Assembly (NCBI RefSeq): GCF_007833355.1
Contig: NZ_CP020914.1
Location: 978,047 to 1,042,046 of the forward strand
Direction: 5' to 3'
DNA: 64,000 nt
DNA from: Denitratisoma sp. DHT3
Lineage (GTDB): Bacteria > Pseudomonadota > Gammaproteobacteria > Burkholderiales > Rhodocyclaceae
The position numbers were made by a program, and so were the translations under genes. Below, piece by piece: positions 44,392 through 54,218 of the stretch. The notes beneath the pieces were generated by a model that ran no database searches, was not told the origin of the DNA, and saw nothing but the letters and a program-made list of their open reading frames with translations. Each line of letters starts with the position of its first letter. The first letter of the stretch is position 1.

Positions 44392-46005
44392 TCAGGCGTT
44401 GAGCGCCGTCTCCGCGGCGCTCTTGGCCCAGCGGTAATCGGCCTTGCCGGAGGGGGAACGCCGCATCGCATCGACGAACACCACCTCCTTCGGCACCTTG
44501 TAGCCGGCCAGATGCTCGCGGCTATGCGCGCGCAGCTCGTCCGGACTCGTCGAAGTACCCGGCTTCAACGCCACCACGGCCACCACCTTGCTGCCCCAGC
44601 GCGGGTCGGGCAGGCCCACCACGAGGGCATCGGCGACCGCGGCATGGCGACGCAGCGCCTCTTCCACTTCCTCGACGAAGACTTTCTCGCCGCCGGTATT
44701 GATGCAGTTGGAACCGCGTCCGAAGACCACGATGGAACCATCCTCCTCCAGCCGCGCCTGATCGCCGGTGATCGCATAGCGCACACCGTCGATGGCGACG
44801 AAGGTTTCCGCAGACTTCCTGGGATCGCCGAAATAGCCCACCGGCACCAGGCCCGCGCGGGACAGGATGCCCATTTCGCCAGGCTTGGCGAGGCGCACGG
44901 CATCGACCACCACCGTCAGGTCGGGCCGCGGCGCCAGCTTGATCATGCCGTCGCCGGAAGGCTTGCTGCCCAGGCCGAACTGCCCGCCCTCGGAAGAGCC
45001 GACGCCGTCGGTGAAAATCGCATGGGGTGGCAGGAATTCCTTCAGGGCTTCCTTGATGTGCGCGGAGAACAAGGCGCCGCCGCTGCCGAAGGCGAACATG
45101 CTGGAAAGATCCCAGCGCCCCGGACTCGCCCGCAGCGCCTCCAGGATCGGCATCGCCATGGCGTCGCCGACGATGGAGATGGAACCGATCTTCTCGCGCG
45201 TCATCAGGTCGAGGATGTGCTCGGCATCGAAATGATGTTGCTCGTTCAAGACGATGGTGTGGCCGGAGAACAGGGAGATCAGGGTCGCCCACAGCGCGGC
45301 GCCGTGCATCAGCGGCGCGACGGGCATGACGCGCATCGCGAATCCCTGCTGCGCACGCTCCGCCAGCTCTTCCGGCGCCTTCACCGGCCCCGCGGCCGGA
45401 TTGAAGGCGCCGCCGCCGCCCAGGGCGCTGAAGAACAGCGCCTTGTGGGGCCACATCACGCCCTTGGGCATGCCGGTGGTGCCGCCGGTGTAGAGCAGGG
45501 AGATGTCGTCGTCGCTGCGCGCGATGTCGGCCACGCTGCCCTGGGCCGCCGCCAGCGCGGCATCGTAGGCCACGGCCCGGGCGATCGCGGGCTGGCCGAT
45601 GCCCTGGCGCACGATCGCCTTCAGGTCGGGAGCGGCATCCAGGGCCTCCTGCACACCGGCTTCCAGCTCGGGGCTGTAGAACAGCGCCTTGAGCCTGGCG
45701 TTGTCATAGATGTAGCGCAACTCCTCGGCGACATAGCGGTAATTGATGTTCACCGGCATCGCCTTGACCTTGCACGCCGCCATGAAGGCTTCGAGGTATT
45801 CCTCGGTGTTGTACAGCTGCAGACCGACGGTGTCGCCCGCGCCGATGCCCTGGCCATGGAGCCAGACCGCCAAGCGGTCGATACGTTCGGCCAGTTGGCG
45901 ATAGCTGATGCGTTTGTCGCCGATCACGACCGCTTCGCGATCGGGAACGGCCTCCGCGACGATGTCGAAAAGGTCTGCGAGGTTATAGGTGCGGCGAGTG
46001 CTCAT
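44392..46005 (-). CDS. Acyl-CoA synthetase (AMP-forming)
   Basis: 537-residue ANL-superfamily ligase that activates a carboxylic acid to its CoA ester. The P-loop YTGGTTGMPKG is at residues 172-182; GDQARLEEDGSIVVFGR carries the hinge Asp; the C-terminal catalytic Lys lies in SPSGKADYRW. Overall it resembles FadD-type enzymes, including those that act on steroid side chains or terpenoid acids, but the family is broad. It is the last gene of the minus-strand catabolic cluster, 78 bp after the racemase gene. Confidence 0.92.
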   Translation of the reverse strand: MSTRRTYNLADLFDIVAEAVPDREAVVIGDKRISYRQLAERIDRLAVWLHGQGIGAGDTVGLQLYNTEEYLEAFMAACKVKAMPVNINYRYVAEELRYIYDNARLKALFYSPELEAGVQEALDAAPDLKAIVRQGIGQPAIARAVAYDAALAAAQGSVADIARSDDDISLLYTGGTTGMPKGVMWPHKALFFSALGGGGAFNPAAGPVKAPEELAERAQQGFAMRVMPVAPLMHGAALWATLISLFSGHTIVLNEQHHFDAEHILDLMTREKIGSISIVGDAMAMPILEALRASPGRWDLSSMFAFGSGGALFSAHIKEALKEFLPPHAIFTDGVGSSEGGQFGLGSKPSGDGMIKLAPRPDLTVVVDAVRLAKPGEMGILSRAGLVPVGYFGDPRKSAETFVAIDGVRYAITGDQARLEEDGSIVVFGRGSNCINTGGEKVFVEEVEEALRRHAAVADALVVGLPDPRWGSKVVAVVALKPGTSTSPDELRAHSREHLAGYKVPKEVVFVDAMRRSPSGKADYRWAKSAAETALNA

Positions 46006-46083
46006 GATGTCTCCGTCTGCTGATTGGATTGCTGCAAGGTCGATGGCGGTACGGCGGACCAGCCCCCTCGGGTCTGGTCCGCG

Positions 46084-47265
46084 TCAGATCAAACCGTCGG
46101 CCCGGAATTTGGCCAGGGCAGCGTCACCATAGCCCAGTTTGCGCAGGACTTCCTCGTTGTGCTCGCCCAGCGCGGGTGGCGAGCGGTCGATGCTGAACTG
46201 GTAGTCGGTCATTTTCACGGGAAAGGCGAAATAGGGGTAACCGCGGCCGTCCGCCGCGGCGACCTGGGCCACCATCCGGCGGGCCCGGGTCAGCGGGTGC
46301 TGCAGCACCTCGTCGATCCGCAGCACGGGACTGACGCAGGCGTCCACCCCGGCGAAGACCTGATCCCACTCCGCCAGCGGTTTCGACTTGACGATGGCGG
46401 CGATCCGGCCGCGCACCGCGACGCCGTCCTCGCCCGAGGCCCAGCCGGCCTTGATCAATTCGGGCTGGCCGATGGTTTCGCAGAACGCCTTCCAGAACTT
46501 GGGCTCCAGCGCGCCCACGGCGAGGTAGCGTCCGTCCGCCGTCTCGTAGGTGCCGTAGCAGGGCAGGCCGCCGGTCAGGGTATCCATCCCCGGCGGAATC
46601 GGCCGGCCGTAGGTGTGCATGGCGGCGACGGGCTGCATGTTGTTGGCCATCGCGCAGTCGGTCATCGACACGTCGAGGAGGCGCCCCTTGCCGGAACGCT
46701 GGGCGTCGAACAGCGCGGCGAGGATGGTCATCGCCGACGACAGCGCCCCGCCCGCCAGATCGGCGATCGGGAAGTTGCCCGGATGCGGCGCCACGCCGGC
46801 GCCGCTGCTCTGCTCCAGGATGCCGGCATAGCACTGGTAGTTGATGTCATGGCCGCCCAGCTCCACCAGCGGACCATCCTGGCCGTAGCCGGTGATGGCG
46901 CAGTAGACGAGCTTCGGGTTCACCGCCTTCACATCCTCGTAGCCCAGCCCCAGGCGGGCCATGACGCCGGGACGGAAGCCCTCCACCAGCACGTCGGCGT
47001 CGCGCGCCAGTTGCAGCATGATCTCGCGTGCGCCTTCGGCCCGCAGATTGATGGAGAGAGAACGCTTGTTGCGATTCACTGCCAGGAAGAAATGGGAAAT
47101 CGGCGTGCCCGCCGGACCACGCGCGGGCTCGCCGGTACCGGTCGGTTCGATCTTGAGCACGTCCGCCCCCATGTCGGCCAGGTGCAGGGTACACATCGGA
47201 CCGGGCAGGAGTTGGGTGAAGTCCAGAACCTTGACGCCGTCCAGAGGCTTTGCCGTCATTTGCAT
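46084..47265 (-). CDS. Alpha-methylacyl-CoA racemase
   Basis: 393-residue member of the CaiB/BaiF family. The residues that define the racemase subgroup are intact: His139 and Asp140 in GGHDINY, Asp169 in PIADLAGG and Glu254 in GALEPKFW. The spacing His-Asp 30 and Asp-Glu 85 is the same as in the characterised Mycobacterium enzyme (His126, Asp156, Glu241). It interconverts 2R and 2S methyl-branched acyl-CoAs so that S-specific acyl-CoA dehydrogenases can act, as in bile-acid, phytanic-acid or sterol side-chain breakdown. The paired dehydrogenase genes upstream support this role. Confidence 0.92.
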   Translation of the reverse strand: MQMTAKPLDGVKVLDFTQLLPGPMCTLHLADMGADVLKIEPTGTGEPARGPAGTPISHFFLAVNRNKRSLSINLRAEGAREIMLQLARDADVLVEGFRPGVMARLGLGYEDVKAVNPKLVYCAITGYGQDGPLVELGGHDINYQCYAGILEQSSGAGVAPHPGNFPIADLAGGALSSAMTILAALFDAQRSGKGRLLDVSMTDCAMANNMQPVAAMHTYGRPIPPGMDTLTGGLPCYGTYETADGRYLAVGALEPKFWKAFCETIGQPELIKAGWASGEDGVAVRGRIAAIVKSKPLAEWDQVFAGVDACVSPVLRIDEVLQHPLTRARRMVAQVAAADGRGYPYFAFPVKMTDYQFSIDRSPPALGEHNEEVLRKLGYGDAALAKFRADGLI

Positions 47266-47275
47266 CTTCTCCCGA

Positions 47276-47953
47276 TCAAGCGTCGTGGAAGGTCACGATG
47301 TCTTCGAGCGCGGCCCGCGGAATGCCCAGGTTCGCCACCGGCGAGGCCGTGTCGGCATAACCCAGGCACATGCCGCCCATCACGTGGTGCGAGTCGTCGA
47401 TGTTCAAGGCGCTGCGGATGGTCTGCGGCCACATGCGCCAGATCACCTGGGGGCAGGTGTCGAGGCCGTGATCGCGGGCCAGCAGCATGATGGTCTGCAT
47501 CAGGATGCCGATGTCGATGGCCTGGCTCTCCAGCATGATGGAGGGCACGGTGAAGATCAGTCCCACCGGCGCGCCGAAGAACTCGTAGTTCTTCAGTGCC
47601 TGGGCGATGCGGCCCTTCTTGTCCTCCTTGGGAATCGCCAGCGCGTCGTAGAGCATCGTTCCGCAGACCGCGCGCCGCTCCTTGAAGGGGTCGGGCAACG
47701 GCTCGGGATACATCCCGGGATTGGGCGACTCCCCCATCGGCGTCTCGGCGAAGCTGGTCATGATGCGCTGGGTGAAGTTCTTCCTGGCCTCGTCGGTCAG
47801 CACGTGGATGTGCCAGGGCTGGACGTTGCCGCCGGAAGGCGCGCGCAACGCAGTCGCCAGGATGGTCCGCAACAGCGCGTGATCCACCGGTTTGTCCAGA
47901 TAGGCGCGGGCGGAGGCCCGGCTCAATACGGCTTCGGTAACGTTCATCGTCAT
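47276..47953 (-). CDS. Nitroreductase-family flavoprotein
   Basis: 225-residue FMN enzyme. FMN-contact words are SRASARAY near the N-terminus, APSGGNVQPW, and MGGMCLGYAD near the C-terminus. Met3 (47947) is better spaced from GGAGAC than Met1, so the true length may be 223. It ends 10 bp before the racemase gene and starts 21 bp after the dehydrogenase gene, so it belongs to the same operon. A role in enone or enoyl reduction of a pathway intermediate is conceivable but not shown. Confidence 0.9.
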   Translation of the reverse strand: MTMNVTEAVLSRASARAYLDKPVDHALLRTILATALRAPSGGNVQPWHIHVLTDEARKNFTQRIMTSFAETPMGESPNPGMYPEPLPDPFKERRAVCGTMLYDALAIPKEDKKGRIAQALKNYEFFGAPVGLIFTVPSIMLESQAIDIGILMQTIMLLARDHGLDTCPQVIWRMWPQTIRSALNIDDSHHVMGGMCLGYADTASPVANLGIPRAALEDIVTFHDA

Positions 47954-47974
47954 GTCTCCGGTTTTGTCGTCGGT

Positions 47975-49201
47975 TCAGCGTTCCAGATCGCGGAACGGCA
48001 CCTTGCGGTCGGTGCGGATCTCGCCGGGCAGGCCCAGCACCCGCTCGGCAACCACGTTCTTCAGCACCTCGTCGGTGCCGCCGGCCAGTCGCGCACCCGG
48101 CGCAGACAGCCACAGGCGCTGCATGTAGTACCAATCCTCGCCCAGCGCGTGATGGCTCAGCACGCCTTCCGGTCCGGCCAGTTCCATCGCGAAGCTGGCA
48201 ATTTCCTGCATCGCACGGGCGCCGACCAGCTTGGTGATGGACATTTCCGGTCCCGGCTCGCGGCCCTTGGACAGCGCCGTCAGTCCGCGCGAGATCACCA
48301 GCTCCACCCCCTTCTGGCTCAGGTAGGCATCGGCGATGCGGGCCTTGACCCGATCATCATCCAGCGCCGGTTTGCCGTTCCAGCGGCACTTCTTCGCCAG
48401 ATCGACCAGATGCCTGTAAAGGTCGGTGGGCAGGTTGCCGCCGACGGACAGGCGTTCGTGCATCAGCATGCTCAGCATCACCTTCCAGCCGCCGCACTCA
48501 GGACCCAGGCGATGGCTGTCGGGAATGCGCACGTCGGTGAAGAACACCTCGTTGAATTCCCGATCGCCGGACATCTGGTGGATGGGACGGACCTCCACGC
48601 CGGGCGCCTTCATATCCACGATGAACATGGTCAGGCCCTCCTGCTTGGGCTTGTCCCAGTCGCTGCGCGTCAACAGGATGCCGTAGTCACAATAATGAGC
48701 GCCGGAGGTCCAGACCTTCTGGCCGTTGATCACCCACTCGTCGCCCTGCTTCTCGGCGCGGGTGCGGATGCCGCCGGTATCCGAACCGGCCGCCGGCTCG
48801 GAGAACAGCTGGCACCAGATTTCCTCGCCCGAAATGCCCTTGGACACGTAGCGCGCCTTGAGTTCCGGGATCGCCCAGTTCGCCACCGTGGGGATGCACA
48901 TGCCCATGCTGACGGAAAACACGAATGCCGGCACCAGATAGGCCGCTTCCTCCTGCGTGTAGATCACCTGCTGCATCGGCGTGCCGCCCATGCCGCCGGC
49001 CGCCTTGGGCCAGGTGATGGCGGCGTAGCCCGCCGCCGCCTTCCTGGCCTGCCAGTCCTTGGCCGCCGCCAGCCTGGCGGCATCGTCCAGGCCTTCGCCG
49101 AACACTTCGTCGGGACGCTGGCGCCGCTGGCCGTTGGCCTCCAGCCAGGCCCGCACCTGGGCGCGGAACGCCGCTTCTTCGGGGGTGTCTCTGAAATCCA
49201 T
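47975..49201 (-). CDS. Acyl-CoA dehydrogenase, larger partner
   Basis: 408-residue flavoenzyme. The FAD/substrate motifs CQLFSEPAAGSDTGGIRT and VWTSGAHYCDYGILLTR are strong. The C-terminal position that holds the catalytic Glu in medium-chain enzymes (YEGT) is AGGT here, so the base must lie elsewhere, as in isovaleryl-type or heteromeric enzymes. Its start overlaps the stop of the next dehydrogenase gene by 1 bp, suggesting a stoichiometric alpha2beta2 complex like the FadE pairs of sterol side-chain degradation (inference). Confidence 0.92.
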   Translation of the reverse strand: MDFRDTPEEAAFRAQVRAWLEANGQRRQRPDEVFGEGLDDAARLAAAKDWQARKAAAGYAAITWPKAAGGMGGTPMQQVIYTQEEAAYLVPAFVFSVSMGMCIPTVANWAIPELKARYVSKGISGEEIWCQLFSEPAAGSDTGGIRTRAEKQGDEWVINGQKVWTSGAHYCDYGILLTRSDWDKPKQEGLTMFIVDMKAPGVEVRPIHQMSGDREFNEVFFTDVRIPDSHRLGPECGGWKVMLSMLMHERLSVGGNLPTDLYRHLVDLAKKCRWNGKPALDDDRVKARIADAYLSQKGVELVISRGLTALSKGREPGPEMSITKLVGARAMQEIASFAMELAGPEGVLSHHALGEDWYYMQRLWLSAPGARLAGGTDEVLKNVVAERVLGLPGEIRTDRKVPFRDLER

Positions 49202-50292
49202 TACACAGTCTCCTTCACCAGTTCATCCGCCAGCTGCGCGCGCCAGCCGTGCTCGCTGCCGATCAACTGCGCCAGATAGCGGGCGCGGCGCAGGTACAGG
49301 TGGCAGTCGACTTCCCAGGTGTAACCGATGCCGCCGTGGATCTCGATGCCCTCCTCCGCCGCCCGGTTGAACGCGGTGGTCGCCGCCACCCGCGCCGCGC
49401 CGGCCGCCAGCGCCAGTTCCGGCGCCTCCGACGACAGCGCCCAGGCGCCGTAGTAGGCATGCACCCGCGCCAGTTCGTTGGCGGTGTAGATCTCCGCCAT
49501 CTTGTGCTTCAGCGCCTGGAAACTGCCGATCTGGCGGCCGAAGGCCTTGCGCTCCAGCGCGTAGTCGCGGCTGATCTCCAGGATGCGGGCGGCGCCCCCC
49601 ACCTGCTCGAAAGCCAGCAGCACGGCGGCGCCGTTGTGCACCCGCGCCGCCACCGCCGCCCCACCCTTGCCGCCGGCCAGCTTCTCGACCGGGGTATTGG
49701 CGAAGCTCAGTTCGGCGTAGGGCCGGGTCGGGTCCAGGGAAGGCAGCGGCTTGCGGCCGACGCCGGCCTCGGCCAGATTCACCAGCAGCAGGTCGTCGCC
49801 CGCCCTCAGCACCGCCACGCCGGCCACCATGCCGTCGGGCACGGCGGACACTTTGCCGCTGACGGTCTTGCCGTCGAAGCTCAGGGCCGGCGTCGCCAGA
49901 TAGGTCTCGCGGCCGCCCAGGGCGGCGGTGGCGATCACCTCGCCGGACGCGATGCGCGGCAGCCATTGCCGCTTCTGGGCTTCGCCGCCGCCGTGGAGGA
50001 TGGCCTCGGCGGCGAGGTAGAAGGAGGACGACAGCGGCACGGGAGCCAGGGTGCGCCCGGCCTCCTCGGCCACCAGGCACAGTTCCAGGTAGCCCAGGCC
50101 GGCGCCGCCGTAGGCTTCGGGAATCGCCGCCGCGGCGGCGCCCATGTCGATCAGGTTGCGCCAGACCACCTCGGCATAGGCGGCCTGGCCGTCCAGCACC
50201 TTGCGCACTTCGGCGGAGGTGCAGGTCTGGGCCAGCATCTTGCCCACTTCCGCCTGCAACAGCCGCTGGTCGTCGGAAAAATCGAAGTTCAC
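49201..50292 (-). CDS. Acyl-CoA dehydrogenase, smaller partner
   Basis: 363-residue dehydrogenase-fold protein. The middle domain is degenerate: the usual MTEPxAGSD loop is replaced by ALGGRETYLATPA, so it may not bind substrate like a normal subunit. The C-terminal part keeps RKAFGRQIGSFQALKHKMAE and EIHGGIGYTWE. Such degenerate partners are typical of heterotetrameric acyl-CoA dehydrogenases. It overlaps the larger partner by 1 bp. Confidence 0.9.
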   Translation of the reverse strand: MNFDFSDDQRLLQAEVGKMLAQTCTSAEVRKVLDGQAAYAEVVWRNLIDMGAAAAAIPEAYGGAGLGYLELCLVAEEAGRTLAPVPLSSSFYLAAEAILHGGGEAQKRQWLPRIASGEVIATAALGGRETYLATPALSFDGKTVSGKVSAVPDGMVAGVAVLRAGDDLLLVNLAEAGVGRKPLPSLDPTRPYAELSFANTPVEKLAGGKGGAAVAARVHNGAAVLLAFEQVGGAARILEISRDYALERKAFGRQIGSFQALKHKMAEIYTANELARVHAYYGAWALSSEAPELALAAGAARVAATTAFNRAAEEGIEIHGGIGYTWEVDCHLYLRRARYLAQLIGSEHGWRAQLADELVKETV

Positions 50293-50321
50293 GATAGGTT
50301 CCTCTGGTTATCGTTAGAAGT

Positions 50322-51929
50322 TCACTGGGCGATCAACGGCGTCTTGCCGCGGATCAGGTCGGCGGCCCGCTCGGCGATCATGACCGTCGGCGCGTTGGTG
50401 TTGCCCGAGGGCAGGCGCGGCATCACCGAGGCGTCGATCACGCGCAGGCCCGTCACCCCCCTCACCTTCAGTTCCGGGTCCACCACCGAGTCCGCGTCCG
50501 AACCCATGCGACAGGTGCCCACCGGATGATGTCCGGTGGAGGAGCTGCGGATCACCTGCGCCCGGATCGCCTCGTCCGTGGTGGCATCCGCGCCGGGAGA
50601 AATCTCGCACTCGATCAGCGGCGCCAGCGCCGGCGCCTGGGCGACCCGCCGCAGGATGTCGATCGAGGCCCGCAGGATGCGCCAGTCGTCGGCCACGGCC
50701 AGGTAATTGGGGTCCACGTTCATCATGGCCGCGGGGTCGGCGGAGGCCAGGCTGACGCTGCCGCGCGATTGGGGATGCAAGCCGCAGGGCGCCAGCGTCA
50801 TGCCCGGCGCCTCGTGGGGAATCTTGGCCTCCACGCCGCCGCTCACCGGCAGGCAATGCACCTGGACGTCGGGTCGGCTCAGCGTCGGATCGCTCTTGAG
50901 GAACATCATCACCTCGCCGGAGGACATGTTCATCGCTCCCTTCTTCCAGATCAGGAAGCGCAGCACCTCGCGCACCAGCCGCCAGCCTCTCAGGTTCGCG
51001 TTATGACTGGGGCCGCCGGGCTTGAAGCGCCAGCCCATGGGGAACACCAGGTGATCCTGGAGATTGGCGCCGACCCCGGCGCGGTCCGCCACCACCGGGA
51101 TGCCGTGCTGCTGCAGTTGCGCGCCGGGACCGATGCCGGAGAGCATCAGCAACTGGGGCGAGCGGATGGCGCCGGCCGCCACCAGGACTTCGCGGTTAGC
51201 GCGGGCCTGGCGCAGCTGCCCCTGCTGCCGATACTCGACACCGACGACGGCCTTGCCCTCCCACAACAGACGGTTGGCCAAGGCCCTGGTTTCGATGCGC
51301 AGGTTGGGACGCTTCTTCGCCTCGCGCAAATAACCGTAGGACACCGAGCAGCGGCGATGATCGCGGCCCGTCATCTGCACCCAGCCGATGCCTTCCTGGG
51401 ACGCGCCGTTGAAGTCCTCGTTGAAGGGAATGCCGGCTTGCACCGAGGCCTGGAGCACCGCCTCGCCGAAACCGGTGCGCTCGAACAGCTCGGACACCTG
51501 CAAGGGCCCACCCTGGCCGCGATAGGCGCTGGGTGTGCCCGACCAGTCCTCGGAGCGGATGAAATAAGGCAGCACTTCCCTCCAGCTCCAGCCGGTCGCC
51601 CCGGCCGCCGTCCAGTCGTCGTAATCCTGGTGCTGGCCGCGCACGTAGATCAGGCCGTTGATGGAGGAGCAGCCGCCCATCACCTTGCCGCGCGGAATGA
51701 CAAGCGAACGCCGTTCCATCGCGGCCTGGGGCGTCGTCCGATGCACCCAGGCGTATTTGGGATCGAGCATGATCCTGCCCCAGCCGGCCGGCACCTGGAG
51801 CAGGTAGTCCTTGTCGTCGCCGCCGGCCTCCAGCAGCAGCACCCTGACCGAGGGGTCCTCGGTCAGCCGGCTGGCCAGCACGCAGCCGGCCGAACCGGCG
51901 CCGACGACGATGTAATCGAAGGTATCCAT
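50322..51929 (-). CDS. GMC oxidoreductase (choline dehydrogenase-like)
   Basis: 535-residue FAD alcohol dehydrogenase. The N-terminal dinucleotide motif is VVGAGSAGCVLASRL; the GMC signature region reads PRGKVMGGCSSINGLIYVRG; the active site shows GHHPVGTCRMG (catalytic His) and SGNTNAPTVMIAERAA (Asn partner). No signal peptide is seen, so it is cytoplasmic. It is in the catabolic cluster, 71 bp after the FadB-like gene with a terminator hairpin between. It would oxidise a primary alcohol of a pathway intermediate to aldehyde. Confidence 0.92.
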   Translation of the reverse strand: MDTFDYIVVGAGSAGCVLASRLTEDPSVRVLLLEAGGDDKDYLLQVPAGWGRIMLDPKYAWVHRTTPQAAMERRSLVIPRGKVMGGCSSINGLIYVRGQHQDYDDWTAAGATGWSWREVLPYFIRSEDWSGTPSAYRGQGGPLQVSELFERTGFGEAVLQASVQAGIPFNEDFNGASQEGIGWVQMTGRDHRRCSVSYGYLREAKKRPNLRIETRALANRLLWEGKAVVGVEYRQQGQLRQARANREVLVAAGAIRSPQLLMLSGIGPGAQLQQHGIPVVADRAGVGANLQDHLVFPMGWRFKPGGPSHNANLRGWRLVREVLRFLIWKKGAMNMSSGEVMMFLKSDPTLSRPDVQVHCLPVSGGVEAKIPHEAPGMTLAPCGLHPQSRGSVSLASADPAAMMNVDPNYLAVADDWRILRASIDILRRVAQAPALAPLIECEISPGADATTDEAIRAQVIRSSSTGHHPVGTCRMGSDADSVVDPELKVRGVTGLRVIDASVMPRLPSGNTNAPTVMIAERAADLIRGKTPLIAQ

Positions 51930-51945
51930 TCCGGGAACTCTCGCT

Positions 51946-51982
51946 CAAAACAAAACCGGCCGGAGAAACCGCCCTCCGGCCG
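51946..51982 (-). terminator. Intra-cluster terminator or attenuator
   Basis: On the minus strand CGGCCGGAG, 8-nt loop, CTCCGGCCG, then GTTTTGTTTTGA. It lies between the FadB-like gene and the GMC gene and would cut the cluster into two expression levels. Confidence 0.85.
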
Positions 51983-52000
51983 TATTTCCCAGACCTCTGC

Positions 52001-54187
52001 TCAGCCCCGTTTCGCCGCCGGCGGGACGATGCGGTTCTTGCCGTAGAAGGTCTGGCCATTCTTCGCCATGTCGCGCAGCAACTGCGGCGGCGCGAACTGC
52101 TCGCCGTAGGTCGCCGCCAGGCGGTCGCACTCGGCCACCACCTTGGGCAGCCCCAGCGTGTCCATCATCGAGAAGGGGCCGCCCAGGTAGGGAGGGAAGC
52201 CCACCCCGAGGATCGCGCCCACGTCGCCGTCGGCCGGATCGAGCAGCACCCCGTCGGCGATGCACTTCGCGGCATCCACCAACTGGGCGTAGAACATCCG
52301 CGCCTTCACCTCGTCCACGCTCGGCTGCTGGGGCAGGCGCGGCCAGATCTCGGCCAGGCCGGACCACAGTTTCTTGCTGCCGTCGGCGGCGTATTCGAAA
52401 TAGCCCTTGCCGTTCTTGCGGCCGTGGCGGCCGAGTTCGCCCACCAGCTTCTCCACCACGCGGAACACCGGCGTGGCCTTGAAGGCATCGCCCTGGTCGC
52501 GCTGGGTCTGCATGCCGGCGTGGTAGGCCACGTCGAGGCCGATCTCGTCGGAGACGGTGAGCGGTCCCACCGGAATGCCGGCCATCTTGGCGGCGTTCTC
52601 GATCAACGCGGGATTCACGCCCTCGGCCACCATGCCGACGCTCTCGGAAATGTAGGCGCCGATGAAGCGGGTGGTGAAGAAGCCGGGGTTGTCATTCACC
52701 ACGATCGGCGTCTTCTTCATCAGGGCGACGAAATCCAGCGCCCGCGCCAGGGTCTCGTCGGAGGTCTGCTTGCCGCGGATCACCTCCACCAGGGGCATGC
52801 GCTCCACCGGCGAGAAGAAGTGCAGGCCGATGAAGTTCTGCGGCCGCTGGCCGGCCTCGGCCAGTTCGGTGATCGGCAGCGCCGAGGTGTTGGAGGCGAT
52901 CACCGCCTGCGGCGGCAGCACCGCTTCCAGCTTCCTGGTGACGTCGGCCTTGACGCCACGGTCCTCGAACACCGCCTCGACGACCATCTCCACGCCGGCC
53001 AGCGCCGCGTAGTCGGTGGTCGGATGGATCCGGGCCAGCACCGCATCCATCTTCTCCTGGGTGGTGCGGCCCTTCTCCAGGTCGCGGCCGAGGCGCTTGG
53101 CGCTGTAGTCCTTGCCCTTGTCGGCGGCGGCCTGGTCGCGGTCGATCAGCACCACCTCGACGCCCAGCTTGGCGCAGGTGAAGGCGATGCCCGCGCCCAT
53201 CAGGCCGGCGCCGACCACGCCGATCTTCTTGTACGCGGTCTTGGGAATCCCCTCCGGCCGGTGCATCAGCTTGTCCGCCTTGCCCTTGTTGATGAACAGG
53301 GTGCGGATCATGTTGCGCGAGACGGGGTCCTGGTTGAGCTGGGTGAAGTACTTGGCCTCCACCTGCAGGGCCTTGTCCATCGGCAGGAACGGCCCCTCGA
53401 ACATGCAGGAGAGGATGGCCAGGGGTGCCGGCATGTTGTGGAAGGTCTTGGCCTGGGTCATCGCGTTGCTGACCATCATCATCTGGCCCACCGCCGGGGA
53501 CAGGGCGCCGGCGCCGCCCGGCACCTTGAAGCCTTTCTTGTCCCAGGGCTGCACCGGGTCGCCCTCCTCGAGAATCCAGCGCTTGGCCTCGGCCAGCAGT
53601 TCGACCGCGGGCACCACCTTGTGGATCAGGCCCATCTTCAGCGCCTTCTCGGCGGAGAGCGCCTGGCCTTCCAGCAGCACCGGCGCCGAGGCCTGCACCC
53701 CGATCAGGCGCGGCACCCGCTGGGTACCGCCGCCGCCCGGCAGCAGGCCCACCTGCACTTCCGGCAGGCCCAGCATGATGCCCTTGCTGTCGGCCACCAC
53801 GCGGTAATGGCAGGCCAGCGCCAGTTCGGTGCCGCCGCCCATGGCAGTGCCATTGACCGCACAGACGACGGGCTTGCCGCAGGTCTCCAGGCGGCGCAGC
53901 AGTGTCGACAGCGAGGCGTTCTGCTTCACCCGCTCGGCCAGGGGCATGTCCTGGCTGCGGTCCAGGGCGGCTTCCATTTCGTTCAGGTCGGCGCCGGCGG
54001 CGAACACCGGTTTGCCGGAGGTGATGATCGCGCCCTTGATGGCGGTATCGGTGGCCACCTGCTGCACGGCGGCTTCCAGTTCGTTCATGAACTTCATGTC
54101 CATGACGTTCATGTTGTTGTCCTTGCGATCGAACAACAGGGTGGCGATGCCGTCGGCGTCGACGGAAACGTGGATGACTTCACTCAT
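52001..54187 (-). CDS. 3-hydroxyacyl-CoA dehydrogenase/enoyl-CoA hydratase (FadB/FadJ-like)
   Basis: 728-residue bifunctional beta-oxidation enzyme. The crotonase domain (1-190) has both acid residues, in AMGGGTELALACHYR and GLPEVQVGLLPGGGGTQR. The dehydrogenase domain begins near 310 with VVGAGLMGAGIAF and has SNTSALPITELA and the catalytic His in GLHFFSPVERMPLVEVI. It is complete and standard in length. It follows the thiolase gene by 31 bp, giving a thiolase-hydratase/dehydrogenase pair. Confidence 0.95.
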   Translation of the reverse strand: MSEVIHVSVDADGIATLLFDRKDNNMNVMDMKFMNELEAAVQQVATDTAIKGAIITSGKPVFAAGADLNEMEAALDRSQDMPLAERVKQNASLSTLLRRLETCGKPVVCAVNGTAMGGGTELALACHYRVVADSKGIMLGLPEVQVGLLPGGGGTQRVPRLIGVQASAPVLLEGQALSAEKALKMGLIHKVVPAVELLAEAKRWILEEGDPVQPWDKKGFKVPGGAGALSPAVGQMMMVSNAMTQAKTFHNMPAPLAILSCMFEGPFLPMDKALQVEAKYFTQLNQDPVSRNMIRTLFINKGKADKLMHRPEGIPKTAYKKIGVVGAGLMGAGIAFTCAKLGVEVVLIDRDQAAADKGKDYSAKRLGRDLEKGRTTQEKMDAVLARIHPTTDYAALAGVEMVVEAVFEDRGVKADVTRKLEAVLPPQAVIASNTSALPITELAEAGQRPQNFIGLHFFSPVERMPLVEVIRGKQTSDETLARALDFVALMKKTPIVVNDNPGFFTTRFIGAYISESVGMVAEGVNPALIENAAKMAGIPVGPLTVSDEIGLDVAYHAGMQTQRDQGDAFKATPVFRVVEKLVGELGRHGRKNGKGYFEYAADGSKKLWSGLAEIWPRLPQQPSVDEVKARMFYAQLVDAAKCIADGVLLDPADGDVGAILGVGFPPYLGGPFSMMDTLGLPKVVAECDRLAATYGEQFAPPQLLRDMAKNGQTFYGKNRIVPPAAKRG

Positions 54188-54218
54188 GGCTATTTCCTTG
54201 AATTGTTTCCGGGACGGC

